A DNA stretch of 64,000 nt from Allomuricauda sp. ARW1Y1 (GTDB lineage: Bacteria > Bacteroidota > Bacteroidia > Flavobacteriales > Flavobacteriaceae): NCBI RefSeq assembly GCF_013407935.1, contig NZ_JACBZU010000001.1:62001-126000 (forward strand), given 5' to 3'. A program made the translations under genes and the position numbers. Shown here in pieces: positions 9,469 to 19,161 of the stretch (position 1 is its first letter; the number at the start of each line of letters is the position of its first letter). Below the pieces are notes generated by a model. It saw only the letters and a list, made by a program, of their open reading frames with translations. It was not told the DNA's origin and did not search any database.

Positions 9469-12400
9469 AACTGAAATATATCACCCTATCCCTTGTACTA
9501 CTAGGTCTATCTGCCTGCAACAGCAAAAAAGAAGACCAAACCGCACAAGAAGCGAAAAAAGAGACCCTTTTCACGTTGCTCTCACCTGAGGAAAGTGGCG
9601 TTACCTTCATCAACAAAGTAGAGAACAGAAAGGATTTCAACATTTTCAAATACCGAAACTTTTACAATGGTGGAGGCGTGGCCATCGGCGATGTTAACAA
9701 CGACGGGCTTCAGGATATTTACCTTACCGGAAACATGGAACCCAACAGACTTTATCTCAACAAGGGCAACATGAAATTCGAGGATATTTCCGAGCAGGCC
9801 GGGGTACTGGGGAACAAACCTTGGTCCACTGGGGTGGTTATGGTGGACATCAACCACGATGGCCTTCTGGACATCTATGTCTGTAATGCCGGAAACATGG
9901 AAGGCAATAACCACGATAACGACCTCTACATCAACAATGGGGATTTGACCTTTACCGAAAAAGCAGAAGAATACAACTTGGCCAAAACAGGCTTTACCAC
10001 ACATGCCTCCTTTTTTGATTATGACAAGGATGGCGATTTGGACGCCTATATCCTCAACAACAGCAACATCCCCGTTAGCAGCCTTGGTTATGCGGAACAA
10101 CGAGACGTAAGGGCGCAAGACTGGGAAGGTGTTCCAGATATTTTTAAGGGTGTGGGCGATATGTTGCTGCGCAATGACGACGGTAAATTTGTGGATGTCA
10201 GCGAAGAAGCCGGCATCTACGGAAGTCTTATCGGATTTGGTCTTGGTGTTTTGGTCACCGATTTTAATGGAGACCTTTACCCAGATATCTACGTATCCAA
10301 CGATTTTTATGAAAGAGACTACCTCTATATCAACCAAAAGGATGGCACTTTTAGTGAGGAAATCAACGACTGGACCTCCCATTTGAGCCTATCCGCCATG
10401 GGAATCGACGTGGCCGACATCAACAATGATGGACATAACGATATTTTTATCACCGATATGCTTCCGGAGAAAGAGCATCGGGTAAAATCAGTGATGGAAT
10501 TTGAAGGGTACAACGTATTTAACCTGAAACAGAATAAGGATTTCGGACAACAGTACATTCAAAATACCTTACAGCTCAACAATGGCAACGGCACTTTTTC
10601 CGAAGTTGCCTACTACAGCGGCATACACGCCACCGATTGGAGCTGGGCCGGCCTTATGTTCGATATGGACAATGATGGTCTTAAGGACATTTTTATCACC
10701 AACGGTATCAACCACGACCTGACGGATTTGGATTTTGTGGATTTCTTCGCCAACGAGATTGTGCAAAAAATGGCACTGACCGGAAAAAAGGAGTCCATAG
10801 ACTCCATCATCAACAAAATGCCCATAAAGCCACAGCCCAACTATGCATACAAGAACAATGGCGATATTTCCTTTACCAATGCAAATGAGGAATGGGGTTT
10901 TGAGCTCCCCTCCCGCTCCAATGGTGCCGCCTATGGCGATTTGGACAATGATGGGGATTTGGACCTAGTCATCAATAACGTGAACACTCCCGCTTACATT
11001 TATAAAAACAATACGGAGTCCCAGTTGAACAATAACTACATACAGCTCAAATTCAAAGGACCCCAAGGCAACCCTTTTGGTGTGGGCACTTTGGCCAAGC
11101 TTTATTTCGATGGAAATATTGTCAACCAAGAATTGATTCCCTCAAGAGGATTTCAATCCTCCATCCAATACGATATGACCATTGGACTGGGAAAAACCGC
11201 CCAATTGGATTCCATTCGCATCGTTTGGCCCGATGAACGAACCCAGAAATTTGAAAACGTACAAGCCAATCAAGTCCTGAATGTAGAACATGCCAATGCA
11301 ACCGAAACCTACGTCCTTCCAAAAAAGGAGGTGAAAAAATCCTATCTCAAGGAAATGGATGCCAATTTTGCGGCTGCACATCAGGAGGATAGCTACAATG
11401 ATTTTGATTACGAAGGATTGATTTCCCACAAACTTTCCCAAGAGGGACCCTCCCTTGCGGTTGCCGATGTTGACGGCGATGGCAACGAAGACTTCTTTAT
11501 TGGAGGCGCCAAAGGTCAGCCTGGAATCGTATACCTGCATCGAGGTAATGGCAGAATATCTGCAAAAAACAGTGCTTCCTTCGAAGCGGACAAGAATTTT
11601 GAGGACGTGGCCGCAGCGTTTTTTGATGCTGATGGCGATGGGGACCTCGATTTGATCGTTGGCTCTGGAGGCAACAACGTGGGCATGGAGCGTACATACG
11701 TTGCCCGACTGTACCTCAACGATGGCAATGGGAACTTTTCAAAATCAGGGAACGAACTGCCATCCACCTATAAAAACATCGCGACCATAGCACCGCATGA
11801 CTATGACGATGACGGTGACATAGATCTATTTATAGGCTCCCGAAGCGTAGTTGGCGTGTACGGAATCTCTCCAGACCACCTGTTATTGGAAAATATGGGT
11901 GATGGCACCTTTACCGATGTTACCGAACGGTTGGGGTACGATTTAAAAGATGCCGGAATGGTGACCGATTCCCAATGGCAGGACATGGACGGGGACGGTA
12001 AAAAAGATTTGATCGTCACCGCAGAATGGGACACCCCAAAAATCTATAAAAACACGGGGAGGAGATTGACCAAAATGGACAGCTCCCTGGACAGCCTGTA
12101 CGGATGGTGGAACACTGTAGAGACTGCAGATTTGGACGGTGATGGCGACCAGGACTTGATTCTGGGCAACCAAGGTCTAAACCTACATTACAAGCCCACG
12201 GAATATGCCCCGATGAAACTCTACATCAACGATTATGACAACAACGGGACCATAGAGCAGATTATGACCCTTCAGGAAAATGGAGGGGATTATCCCATTC
12301 ACCAAAAAAGGGAACTCACCGAACAATTACCCAACCTCAAAAAGCAAAACCTCAAGGCTTCTGATTATGCCCACCGGACCATTCACCAATTATTCCCGGA

Positions 12401-12812
12401 GGAGGTAATGGCCAAATCGATAGTGAAAAAAGCGGAAACCTCAGCATCAGTAATCGCCATAAATGAAGGTAACGGTAAGTTTATGATCAAAAATCTTCCC
12501 GCTCGGGTACAGTTGTCCTGCGTTTGTGATATCACTTGTACCGATGTCAACAACGATGGCAATTTGGATTTGATCATGGCCGGGAACAACTACGAATTCA
12601 AACCGCAATTTTCCCGATTGGATGCCAGCCAAGGCAATCTCCTTTTGGGCGATGGGCAGCTTGGCTTTACATGGCAAGATTATGAAACCAGTGGATTCAA
12701 AGTTCGGGATGAAGTAAAATACCTGAAGCAATTCAAGGACAAAAACGGAAAAACTTACGTTATTGCGGCCGTAAACAATGACAAACCAAAGATTTTTGCC
12801 ATCAATGAATAG
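9465..12812 (+). CDS. ASPIC/UnbV and FG-GAP (VCBS) repeat lipoprotein, copy 2
   Basis: A 1,115-residue paralogue of the upstream gene. Its ATG overlaps the previous stop in an ATGA tetranucleotide (9465-9468), the classic arrangement for translational coupling. It has a lipoprotein signal with lipobox LSAC (Cys18). FG-GAP/VCBS blades with calcium loops (DVNNDGLQDIY, DINHDGLLDIY, DYDKDGDLDAY, DLDNDGDLDLV) flank an ASPIC/UnbV domain at ~522-612 (FGVGTLAKL, PSRGFQSS, IVWPDERTQKF). The second half has blades such as DVDGDGNEDFF and DADGDGDLDLI, and a DITCTDVNNDGNLDLI blade near the C-terminus. Domain order matches copies 1 and 3 throughout, so the three arose by tandem duplication and then diverged. 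Exact function unknown. Confidence 0.9.
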   Translation: MKLKYITLSLVLLGLSACNSKKEDQTAQEAKKETLFTLLSPEESGVTFINKVENRKDFNIFKYRNFYNGGGVAIGDVNNDGLQDIYLTGNMEPNRLYLNKGNMKFEDISEQAGVLGNKPWSTGVVMVDINHDGLLDIYVCNAGNMEGNNHDNDLYINNGDLTFTEKAEEYNLAKTGFTTHASFFDYDKDGDLDAYILNNSNIPVSSLGYAEQRDVRAQDWEGVPDIFKGVGDMLLRNDDGKFVDVSEEAGIYGSLIGFGLGVLVTDFNGDLYPDIYVSNDFYERDYLYINQKDGTFSEEINDWTSHLSLSAMGIDVADINNDGHNDIFITDMLPEKEHRVKSVMEFEGYNVFNLKQNKDFGQQYIQNTLQLNNGNGTFSEVAYYSGIHATDWSWAGLMFDMDNDGLKDIFITNGINHDLTDLDFVDFFANEIVQKMALTGKKESIDSIINKMPIKPQPNYAYKNNGDISFTNANEEWGFELPSRSNGAAYGDLDNDGDLDLVINNVNTPAYIYKNNTESQLNNNYIQLKFKGPQGNPFGVGTLAKLYFDGNIVNQELIPSRGFQSSIQYDMTIGLGKTAQLDSIRIVWPDERTQKFENVQANQVLNVEHANATETYVLPKKEVKKSYLKEMDANFAAAHQEDSYNDFDYEGLISHKLSQEGPSLAVADVDGDGNEDFFIGGAKGQPGIVYLHRGNGRISAKNSASFEADKNFEDVAAAFFDADGDGDLDLIVGSGGNNVGMERTYVARLYLNDGNGNFSKSGNELPSTYKNIATIAPHDYDDDGDIDLFIGSRSVVGVYGISPDHLLLENMGDGTFTDVTERLGYDLKDAGMVTDSQWQDMDGDGKKDLIVTAEWDTPKIYKNTGRRLTKMDSSLDSLYGWWNTVETADLDGDGDQDLILGNQGLNLHYKPTEYAPMKLYINDYDNNGTIEQIMTLQENGGDYPIHQKRELTEQLPNLKKQNLKASDYAHRTIHQLFPEEVMAKSIVKKAETSASVIAINEGNGKFMIKNLPARVQLSCVCDITCTDVNNDGNLDLIMAGNNYEFKPQFSRLDASQGNLLLGDGQLGFTWQDYETSGFKVRDEVKYLKQFKDKNGKTYVIAAVNNDKPKIFAINE

Positions 12813-15800
12813 GTTTCTCATCATAGCGTTGATTACCCTTGGTACGGTCTCCTGCAAAAGGGAAGGGAGTCTTTTTGAAAACCCCGAACCCCAAAAAACA
12901 GGAGTTGAGTTTACGAATACCCTCACCCCTACTGATGATTTGAGCATATTGGATTACCTGTACTTCTACAACGGAGGAGGCGTATCCATCGGCGACATCA
13001 ACAATGATGGCTTGCCGGACATCTTCTTCAGTGGAAACCAAGTCAAGAACAAATTGTACCTCAACAAGGGAAACCTACAGTTTGAGGACATCTCGACCTC
13101 CGCAGGAATAGAAGGCAATAGCAGTTGGAATACCGGCACCACCATGGCCGACATTAACGGGGATGGCTTATTGGACATCTACGTTTGTGCCGTAGTGGGC
13201 ATTAATGGATTCAATGGCTTCAACGAGCTGTACATCAACAATGGAGACAATACCTTTACCGAAAGTGCCGCGCAATATGGGCTGGATTTCGACTCGTATA
13301 GTTCCAACGCCTCTTTTTTCGATTATGACCTTGATGGCGATTTGGACCTCTATCTTCTCAACCATGCGGTACATACCCAAAACTCCTTTGGACGTTTTGA
13401 CCTGAGGTACGAACGTCGGTACGAAACTGGGGACAAACTGCTCCGCAACGACAACGGAAAGTTTACCGATGTAAGTGAAGAAGCCGGCATCTACGGTGGA
13501 ATCAACGGATACGGACTTGGATTGGCCATTGCCGATTTTAATCAAGATGGCTACCCCGATATCTATGTGGGCAACGACTTCCACGAGGACGATTACTATT
13601 ACCTCAACAATGGCGACGGAACCTTTACCGAAAGCCTTAAAAAATATTTTGGACATACCTCCCGATTTTCCATGGGGAACGACGTGGCCGACATCAACAA
13701 CGATGGCCGCCCTGATTTTCTTTCCTTGGATATGCTTCCCGAAGACGAAGTGGCGTTAAAATCATCGGAAGGGGACGACAATGTCCAAACCCAAAAAATG
13801 CGCATCGACCGTTTTGGGTACCACTATCAGTTTACCCGCAACATGCTTTTTGTGAACCAACCCGATGGCAACTTCATGGAAACCGCCCTAATGAGCGGCA
13901 TCGCTGCTACGGATTGGAGTTGGAGCGCCCTCTTTGGTGATTACGATCTGGACGGTCAACAAGACGTTTTTATTTCCAACGGGATTCCGAAAAGACCGAA
14001 CGACCTTGATTTTATCAAATTTGTATCCACAGAACAAATCAAACAAAAAATAGACAATACTAAACTGGTGGACCAAAAAGCACTGGAGCTGATGCCTTCG
14101 GGCAATGTTCATAACTACGTATTTAAGGGAAACAAAGACCTACAATTTCAGGATATGTCCGAAATATGGGTGACCAAGGATACCCTGATTTCCTGTGCCA
14201 CCGCAATGGGCGATTTGGATGGTGACGGTGATTTGGATTTGGTTACCAACAATATCGACCATCCCGCATCGCTCTACATCAACAAAACCAACGGAAAAGG
14301 CAATTACCTAAAGGTAAAGTTCGACTATACCAAGAATAATAGATTCGGTATTGGCACCAAGGTGTATGCTTACAACAAGGAAGGACTTCAATTTAAGGAA
14401 CTGTTTACCACTCGCGGGTTTCAGGCCTCTTCCGAACCTATGGTTCATTTTGGATATGCCTCGGACCAGCCTTTGGATTCCTTAAAAATTATTTGGCCCG
14501 ATAAAACCTATCAAGTGCTGACGAATGTCAACTTGAACCAAACATTGACCATAAAGCCATCCAATACCCAACCGTTTGATTATGGTAGCCTTAGGGCAAA
14601 GAAACAACCGATGTTTACTCCCGTGGACAATACATTGGGCTTGGACTTTACCCATGTGGAGGACAATTATACCGATTTTAACCGTGAAAAACTGATTCCC
14701 TATCAGATTTCCGATAGAGGTCCCGCCCTTGCCATTGGGGATTTAACAGGCGATGGAAAAGAAGATGTCTTTTTTGGAGGGTCCAAGTACATATCCTCCC
14801 GATTTTTTGTGCAACAGGATTCCATTTTTGTGCCCAAAAGTTTTGCTAGCCTTCAAAAAGACTCCATCAAAGAGATAGTTTCCGCGAGCATTGCAGACTT
14901 TGACAATGACGGCAAGAATGATATTATCACCAGTTCCGGCGGCGGTGACTTTTATGGAACTTCGGAGGCTCTTTTAGATGCTTTTTACGTACAAAAGGAC
15001 ACTGTATTCGAAGCCGTAGCACTACCAGAAATCTACCAAAACTCCTCGGTCGTCAAACCTTTCGACTTTGATGATGATGGTGATTTGGACGTGTTTATTG
15101 GTGGACATACGCTAACCGGTAAATTTGGAACCCTGGCCACATCGGTTTTGCTCGAGAACCAAGGAGGCAAGTTTGAAGCCAGAAAAGAGTTTGAATCCTT
15201 GGCCAAAGGGATGGTTACCGACGCCATTTGGAGCGATTTTGATGGGGATTCCATCATCGACCTTATTTTGGTCGGGGAATGGATGGCCCCAAAATTCCTA
15301 AAATACCAGAACGGAACTTTCACCGAAGTGGCACAATTGGATTTGACCGGACTTTGGCAGACCATTGAACCCTTTGATATGGATGGTGACGGGGACATGG
15401 ACTACCTTTTGGGCAACTGGGGCACCAATTCCAAGTTTAAGGCATCCAAAAAACACCCCATGAGGCTTTATTTCAACGATTTTGATGAAAATGGTCAGAC
15501 CGAGACCATTACAGCCATGGAAAAGAACGGGAACTATTATGCCTTGGAAACCTTGGACGGACTGGCATCGCAATTGGTCTATCTCAAAAAGAAATATACC
15601 ACCTACAAATCCTTCGCCGGACAAACCATCGAAGAAATTTTCGGTGAAGATGCTTTGGATGCATCGACGCTGTTGGAAGTAAACACCTTACAATCGGGCT
15701 ATGCCAGAAACGACGGTGGCACATTTACCTTTGTCCCGTTCAACAATGCGCTTCAGGTATCTCCCATAATGTCCATTCTAGTGGACGATTTCGATGGGGA

Positions 15801-16044
15801 TGGCAAAAAGGAAGCACTTTTGGGAGGTAATTATTTTGGGGTAAAGCCCTACCACGGCAGATTGGACTCGTTTCCGGGCGCCCTTATCAAAAATGAAGAT
15901 GATATCGTTTTAGGAAACCAACTTGGGTTGGATTTTACCAAAAAATCGGTTCGTCATCTACAAACTTTTACAGTACAAAATCAAAAATATGTGTTGGCCG
16001 TCTTCAATGATGATGCAGCACAAGTATATAAAATCAATAAGTAA
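12805..16044 (+). CDS. ASPIC/UnbV and FG-GAP (VCBS) repeat lipoprotein, copy 3
   Basis: A 1,079-residue third paralogue. The frame is open from 12778, but ATG 12805 gives the lipoprotein signal (lipobox TVSC, Cys17) and overlaps the preceding gene by 8 nt; it is the better start. Blades with DINNDGLPDIF, DINGDGLLDIY, DYDLDGDLDLY and DFNQDGYPDIY loops precede the ASPIC/UnbV domain at ~498-588 (FGIGTKVYAY, TTRGFQASS, IIWPDKTYQVL). More blades follow, including DFDNDGKNDII and DFDGDGKKEAL. Ten nt separate its stop from the haloperoxidase-type gene, so the four genes 6169-17389 look like one transcription unit. Role in the locus is inferred only from the association. Confidence 0.9.
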   Translation: MNRFLIIALITLGTVSCKREGSLFENPEPQKTGVEFTNTLTPTDDLSILDYLYFYNGGGVSIGDINNDGLPDIFFSGNQVKNKLYLNKGNLQFEDISTSAGIEGNSSWNTGTTMADINGDGLLDIYVCAVVGINGFNGFNELYINNGDNTFTESAAQYGLDFDSYSSNASFFDYDLDGDLDLYLLNHAVHTQNSFGRFDLRYERRYETGDKLLRNDNGKFTDVSEEAGIYGGINGYGLGLAIADFNQDGYPDIYVGNDFHEDDYYYLNNGDGTFTESLKKYFGHTSRFSMGNDVADINNDGRPDFLSLDMLPEDEVALKSSEGDDNVQTQKMRIDRFGYHYQFTRNMLFVNQPDGNFMETALMSGIAATDWSWSALFGDYDLDGQQDVFISNGIPKRPNDLDFIKFVSTEQIKQKIDNTKLVDQKALELMPSGNVHNYVFKGNKDLQFQDMSEIWVTKDTLISCATAMGDLDGDGDLDLVTNNIDHPASLYINKTNGKGNYLKVKFDYTKNNRFGIGTKVYAYNKEGLQFKELFTTRGFQASSEPMVHFGYASDQPLDSLKIIWPDKTYQVLTNVNLNQTLTIKPSNTQPFDYGSLRAKKQPMFTPVDNTLGLDFTHVEDNYTDFNREKLIPYQISDRGPALAIGDLTGDGKEDVFFGGSKYISSRFFVQQDSIFVPKSFASLQKDSIKEIVSASIADFDNDGKNDIITSSGGGDFYGTSEALLDAFYVQKDTVFEAVALPEIYQNSSVVKPFDFDDDGDLDVFIGGHTLTGKFGTLATSVLLENQGGKFEARKEFESLAKGMVTDAIWSDFDGDSIIDLILVGEWMAPKFLKYQNGTFTEVAQLDLTGLWQTIEPFDMDGDGDMDYLLGNWGTNSKFKASKKHPMRLYFNDFDENGQTETITAMEKNGNYYALETLDGLASQLVYLKKKYTTYKSFAGQTIEEIFGEDALDASTLLEVNTLQSGYARNDGGTFTFVPFNNALQVSPIMSILVDDFDGDGKKEALLGGNYFGVKPYHGRLDSFPGALIKNEDDIVLGNQLGLDFTKKSVRHLQTFTVQNQKYVLAVFNDDAAQVYKINK

Positions 16045-16054
16045 TCGTTAGGCC

Positions 16055-17389
16055 ATGATAAAAAAAGGAATACTACTGATCACAGCCATTTTGCTGGTTT
16101 TGGCATCTTGCCAGAAAAAAGAGGAACCCATTGAAATTTCTCCGGAGGAATTGCACGCTTCGGTGGACAAGGTCATTGAGATCATGATCCATGATATATT
16201 TTCCCCGCCCGTAGCCAGCAGAATTTTTGCGTACCCCAACATTGCCGCTTACGAAATTGTTGCCTTAAAAAATGACAAATACAAGTCGTTGGCGGGCCAA
16301 GTAACCGATTTAGGAAACATTCCCGCGCCTAAAAATGAGGAAAACATCAATTTTGAAATGGCCGCTTTGGTGGCCCACATGGATTTGAGCAAGCGTCTCA
16401 TTTTTTCGGAGGAGCGGATGGAGACTTTCCGGGACAGCTTGTACACCATTTGGATGGAGAAAAATGAACCCATGTTTAATGCCTCCAAGGCTTATGGATT
16501 GGAAGTGGCGGATTTTATAGGGGAATGGATGAACAAGGACAATTATAAGGAGACCCGCACCATGCCCAAGTTCTCCGTGAATTCGGACGATCCTTCGCGT
16601 TGGCAGCCCACTCCCCCAGCCTATATGAACGGTATTGAGCCCCACTGGGAAAAAATCCGTCCTTTTGCCATCGATTCAGCTCAGCAATTCAAGCCCATAC
16701 CCCCACCAGAGTTTTCCATGGAAGAAGATTCACAGTTTTACAAAGAAGTGATGGAGGTTTACGAGGTTCGCAAAAACATGATCGGTAAAGGTGATAAATC
16801 AGAAGAGATTGCCATTGCGCAATTTTGGGACTGTAATCCCTACGTTTCCGTAACACGTGGACATTTAATGTTCGCCACCAAAAAGATTACCCCCGGAGCG
16901 CATTGGATCGGCATTACCAAAATTGCATCCCGGAAAACAAATTCCGATTTTGCCAAAACCCTTTATGCCTATACCAAGACCTCCATTGCCATTGCCGATG
17001 CCTTTATCAGCTGTTGGGACGAAAAGTACCGAAGCAATCTCATCCGCCCGGAAACCGTCATCAACGAGTACATCGACGACAGTTGGGAGCCAGTGTTGCA
17101 AACCCCGCCATTCCCAGAATACACAAGCGGGCATAGTGTAGTCTCCGGAGCTGCGGCTATTGCGCTGACCAGTATTTTTGGCGATAACTTTGCCTTTGAT
17201 GATGATACAGAAGTAGCCTACGGCCTTCCGGTACGTTCTTTTTCCTCGTTTAACCAAGCATCCGACGAGGCAGCATTGAGCCGAATGTACGGTGGTATCC
17301 ATTATAGGGCGGCTATCGATGTTGGGATAAAGCAAGGTAGGGACCTAGGGAAATTTGTGGTCGATAAATTGGACATGACAAAAGGCTAA
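16055..17389 (+). CDS. Vanadium-dependent haloperoxidase/PAP2-type lipoprotein
   Basis: A 444-residue lipoprotein (lipobox LASC, Cys19) of the vanadium haloperoxidase/acid phosphatase superfamily. The three signature motifs are present: K324-x6-R331-P332 (KYRSNLIRP), S358-G359-H360 in PEYTSGHS (TSGH where phosphatases usually have PSGH), and S409-R410-x5-H416 in SRMYGGIHY. In known enzymes these Lys/Arg/Ser/Gly/His residues coordinate vanadate or phosphate, and His360 would be the acid-base histidine. Whether it halogenates, oxidises or removes phosphate cannot be decided from the sequence; the lipid anchor places it outside the cytoplasm. It is the last gene of the run with the ASPIC/UnbV genes. 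Confidence 0.88.
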   Translation: MIKKGILLITAILLVLASCQKKEEPIEISPEELHASVDKVIEIMIHDIFSPPVASRIFAYPNIAAYEIVALKNDKYKSLAGQVTDLGNIPAPKNEENINFEMAALVAHMDLSKRLIFSEERMETFRDSLYTIWMEKNEPMFNASKAYGLEVADFIGEWMNKDNYKETRTMPKFSVNSDDPSRWQPTPPAYMNGIEPHWEKIRPFAIDSAQQFKPIPPPEFSMEEDSQFYKEVMEVYEVRKNMIGKGDKSEEIAIAQFWDCNPYVSVTRGHLMFATKKITPGAHWIGITKIASRKTNSDFAKTLYAYTKTSIAIADAFISCWDEKYRSNLIRPETVINEYIDDSWEPVLQTPPFPEYTSGHSVVSGAAAIALTSIFGDNFAFDDDTEVAYGLPVRSFSSFNQASDEAALSRMYGGIHYRAAIDVGIKQGRDLGKFVVDKLDMTKG

Positions 17390-17401
17390 TCCGTATTTTT
17401 G
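17369..17401 (+). promoter_or_regulatory. Bacteroidota promoter (TTG-N22-TATTTTTG)
   Basis: TTG at 17369-17371 and TATTTTTG at 17394-17401 (perfect TAnnTTTG), spacing 22 nt, within the 17-23 range known for Flavobacterium. It overlaps the end of the haloperoxidase gene and lies 10 nt before the ATG at 17412, giving a very short leader. It suggests that the 17412 and 18304 genes form a separate unit. Confidence 0.65.
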
Positions 17402-17411
17402 CTCCTTAGTT

Positions 17412-18311
17412 ATGAGGAAGATCAGTTCAATAATCCTTGCCCTTGTGGTAGGAGTGATTTTATGGTACTTTGTATTAAAACCCCAAGATTATCAGGTCAA
17501 TTTTAAGGCCAAGGCCATTCCTGGGACCATATTTGAATCGGTAAAGGCTTGGAACCAAGGATTTGATTCCGTTATACCGCTGGATTACGAAAGTCCAAGA
17601 CATTTTAGGCAAACCATTTTGGTAAACGATTCCTTGCAGGTATTTGAGTGGGAGATTCAAAAAGTGCATGACTCATTGAGCGAAGTTCAAGTAAACATAA
17701 CAGACTTGGATCATTCCTTCAATAATCGTTTGGGCGTCCCTTTTTCCGATACCGATTTTGAAAAAGGCTCCAGACGGTTACTTTTGGATTTCAACGATTT
17801 TTTGAACGACCATATCCAACGGTTTACGGTATCGATTGAAGGTGAAGAGGAAATATTTTCATCCTTTTGTGCCTGTATACAGCTTACCACCACCACGGAA
17901 GGCAAAGCTTTGGGCATGATGAAGAACCACAATTTTTTAAATGGTATCTTGCTTCAAAACCAAGTGCAATTGAACGGCCCTCCATTTGTTCAAGTAGTGG
18001 ATTGGGACTTAAAGAACAACCGCCTGTCCTATAACTTCTGTAATCCCATAATACGTTCAGAGAAACTTCCAGACCATCCAGATATCGTATACAAACGGAT
18101 ATTCTCCCAAAACGCAATTAAAGCCATCTATCATGGCAATTATATCACGTCTGACAGAGCATGGTTCGCATTGTTGGATTATGCCGAGGAAAAGAACATC
18201 CCTGTTGAGCGCACACCGATAGAGGTTTTCTACAATAACCCCAATATGGGAGGGAATGAACTGGAGTGGACCACGGAAGTGTTTATGCCCATAAAGGAAA
18301 GTGATGAATAA
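17412..18311 (+). CDS. Membrane-anchored SRPBCC and GyrI-like two-domain protein
   Basis: A 299-residue protein with one N-terminal transmembrane helix (IILALVVGVILWYFVL, ~residues 6-21). Residues ~30-170 (FKAKAIPGTIFESVKAWNQG, then FEWEIQKVHDSLSEVQVNI) resemble a START/SRPBCC ligand-binding fold. Residues ~190-295, ending in RTPIEVFYNNP and LEWTTEVFMPIKE, resemble a GyrI-like small-molecule-binding domain. No DNA-binding domain is present, so it is not an ordinary GyrI/AraC regulator. The combination suggests binding of a small hydrophobic ligand at the membrane; that is inference. A clear promoter sits just upstream, and the next gene starts inside its 3' end (8-nt overlap). Confidence 0.65.
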   Translation: MRKISSIILALVVGVILWYFVLKPQDYQVNFKAKAIPGTIFESVKAWNQGFDSVIPLDYESPRHFRQTILVNDSLQVFEWEIQKVHDSLSEVQVNITDLDHSFNNRLGVPFSDTDFEKGSRRLLLDFNDFLNDHIQRFTVSIEGEEEIFSSFCACIQLTTTTEGKALGMMKNHNFLNGILLQNQVQLNGPPFVQVVDWDLKNNRLSYNFCNPIIRSEKLPDHPDIVYKRIFSQNAIKAIYHGNYITSDRAWFALLDYAEEKNIPVERTPIEVFYNNPNMGGNELEWTTEVFMPIKESDE

Positions 18312-19161
18312 ATTATCCCTTTTATTGCTCGTCATGGTTGCGCAAACCTGTGCTCAGCAAAATTTTCTGCGCGAATTGGAACCCATGGGCGATCTTCCTT
18401 CCAAACTAAAGGAAGTATCGGGTCTTGAGCTCGCGGATGACGGCCATTATTGGGTGATAGAAGACAGTGGTAACCAGGACGAAATTTATAAAATTGACGA
18501 CAAGGGCCACTTAAAGGAATCCTTGGAAATTGACCATGCCAAAAACGAGGATTGGGAGGATTTGGCCATGGATAAGAAGGGCAACCTGTATATCGGAGAC
18601 TTCGGAAACAACAAAAACGAACGGGATGACCTGGTCATATATAAAATTCCGAAAGAGGAACTGGACAGAAAAAAGCCAAACGCCGACAAAATTAAGTTTC
18701 GGTATCCCCAACAAAACGATTTTCCACCCAAAAAGGACAGTCTCTATTATGACACAGAGGGATTTTTTCACCTGAAGGGGCATCTTTACATTTTCACCAA
18801 AAATCGAACACGGCCTTACTCCGGAAAAACATTGATGTATCGTGTACCTGACGAAGAAGGGTCTTACGAAGCCGAATTTTTGGGTTCTCTTTTCCTTTGT
18901 GGGGACCAAAATCGCTGTTCGGTGACCAGTGCCGACATCTCACCGGATGGGAAAACCATTGCACTTTTGAGCTATGGACTCGTTTTTTTACTTACTGACT
19001 TTACAGTACCGGACTTCTCCCAAGCCACCATTAAAATAGTGGACTTAAAAACCAATACACAGATTGAATCGGTCTGTTTTGCCGACGACAAAACCCTTAT
19101 CATTGCCGACGAAAAAAATCCGTTTGGTGGGCAGCATTTGTATAAATACACTATTGATTAA
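18304..19161 (+). CDS. Predicted secreted beta-propeller-like protein
   Basis: A 285-residue protein with an N-terminal signal peptide (MNKLSLLLLVMVAQTCAQQ; the Cys lacks a good lipobox, so cleavage by signal peptidase I is more likely). I chose ATG 18304 over GTG 18301. Repeated motifs of the type EVSGLELADDGHYWVIEDSGN, DWEDLAMDKKGNLYIGDFGNN and TSADISPDGKTIALLSYG look like successive blades of a beta-propeller of the SdiA-regulated/phytase-esterase-like kind. It overlaps the upstream gene by 8 nt and is probably cotranscribed with it. It converges with the phosphoesterase-barrel gene (4-nt overlap at 19158-19161). Function unknown. Confidence 0.7.
   Translation: MNKLSLLLLVMVAQTCAQQNFLRELEPMGDLPSKLKEVSGLELADDGHYWVIEDSGNQDEIYKIDDKGHLKESLEIDHAKNEDWEDLAMDKKGNLYIGDFGNNKNERDDLVIYKIPKEELDRKKPNADKIKFRYPQQNDFPPKKDSLYYDTEGFFHLKGHLYIFTKNRTRPYSGKTLMYRVPDEEGSYEAEFLGSLFLCGDQNRCSVTSADISPDGKTIALLSYGLVFLLTDFTVPDFSQATIKIVDLKTNTQIESVCFADDKTLIIADEKNPFGGQHLYKYTID

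Noticed and set aside
9582..10382. 266-residue antisense frame inside the second ASPIC/UnbV gene
   Set aside because: It mirrors repeated DxDxDG codons (GTTGTTGATATC-like antisense) and has no independent motifs; a shadow of a real gene.
6500..15500. Repeated DNA words such as GATATCAACAATGATGG as a mobile or tandem repeat element
   Set aside because: They are codons for the recurring D-x-N-x-D-G calcium loops in three paralogous proteins, not a DNA repeat.
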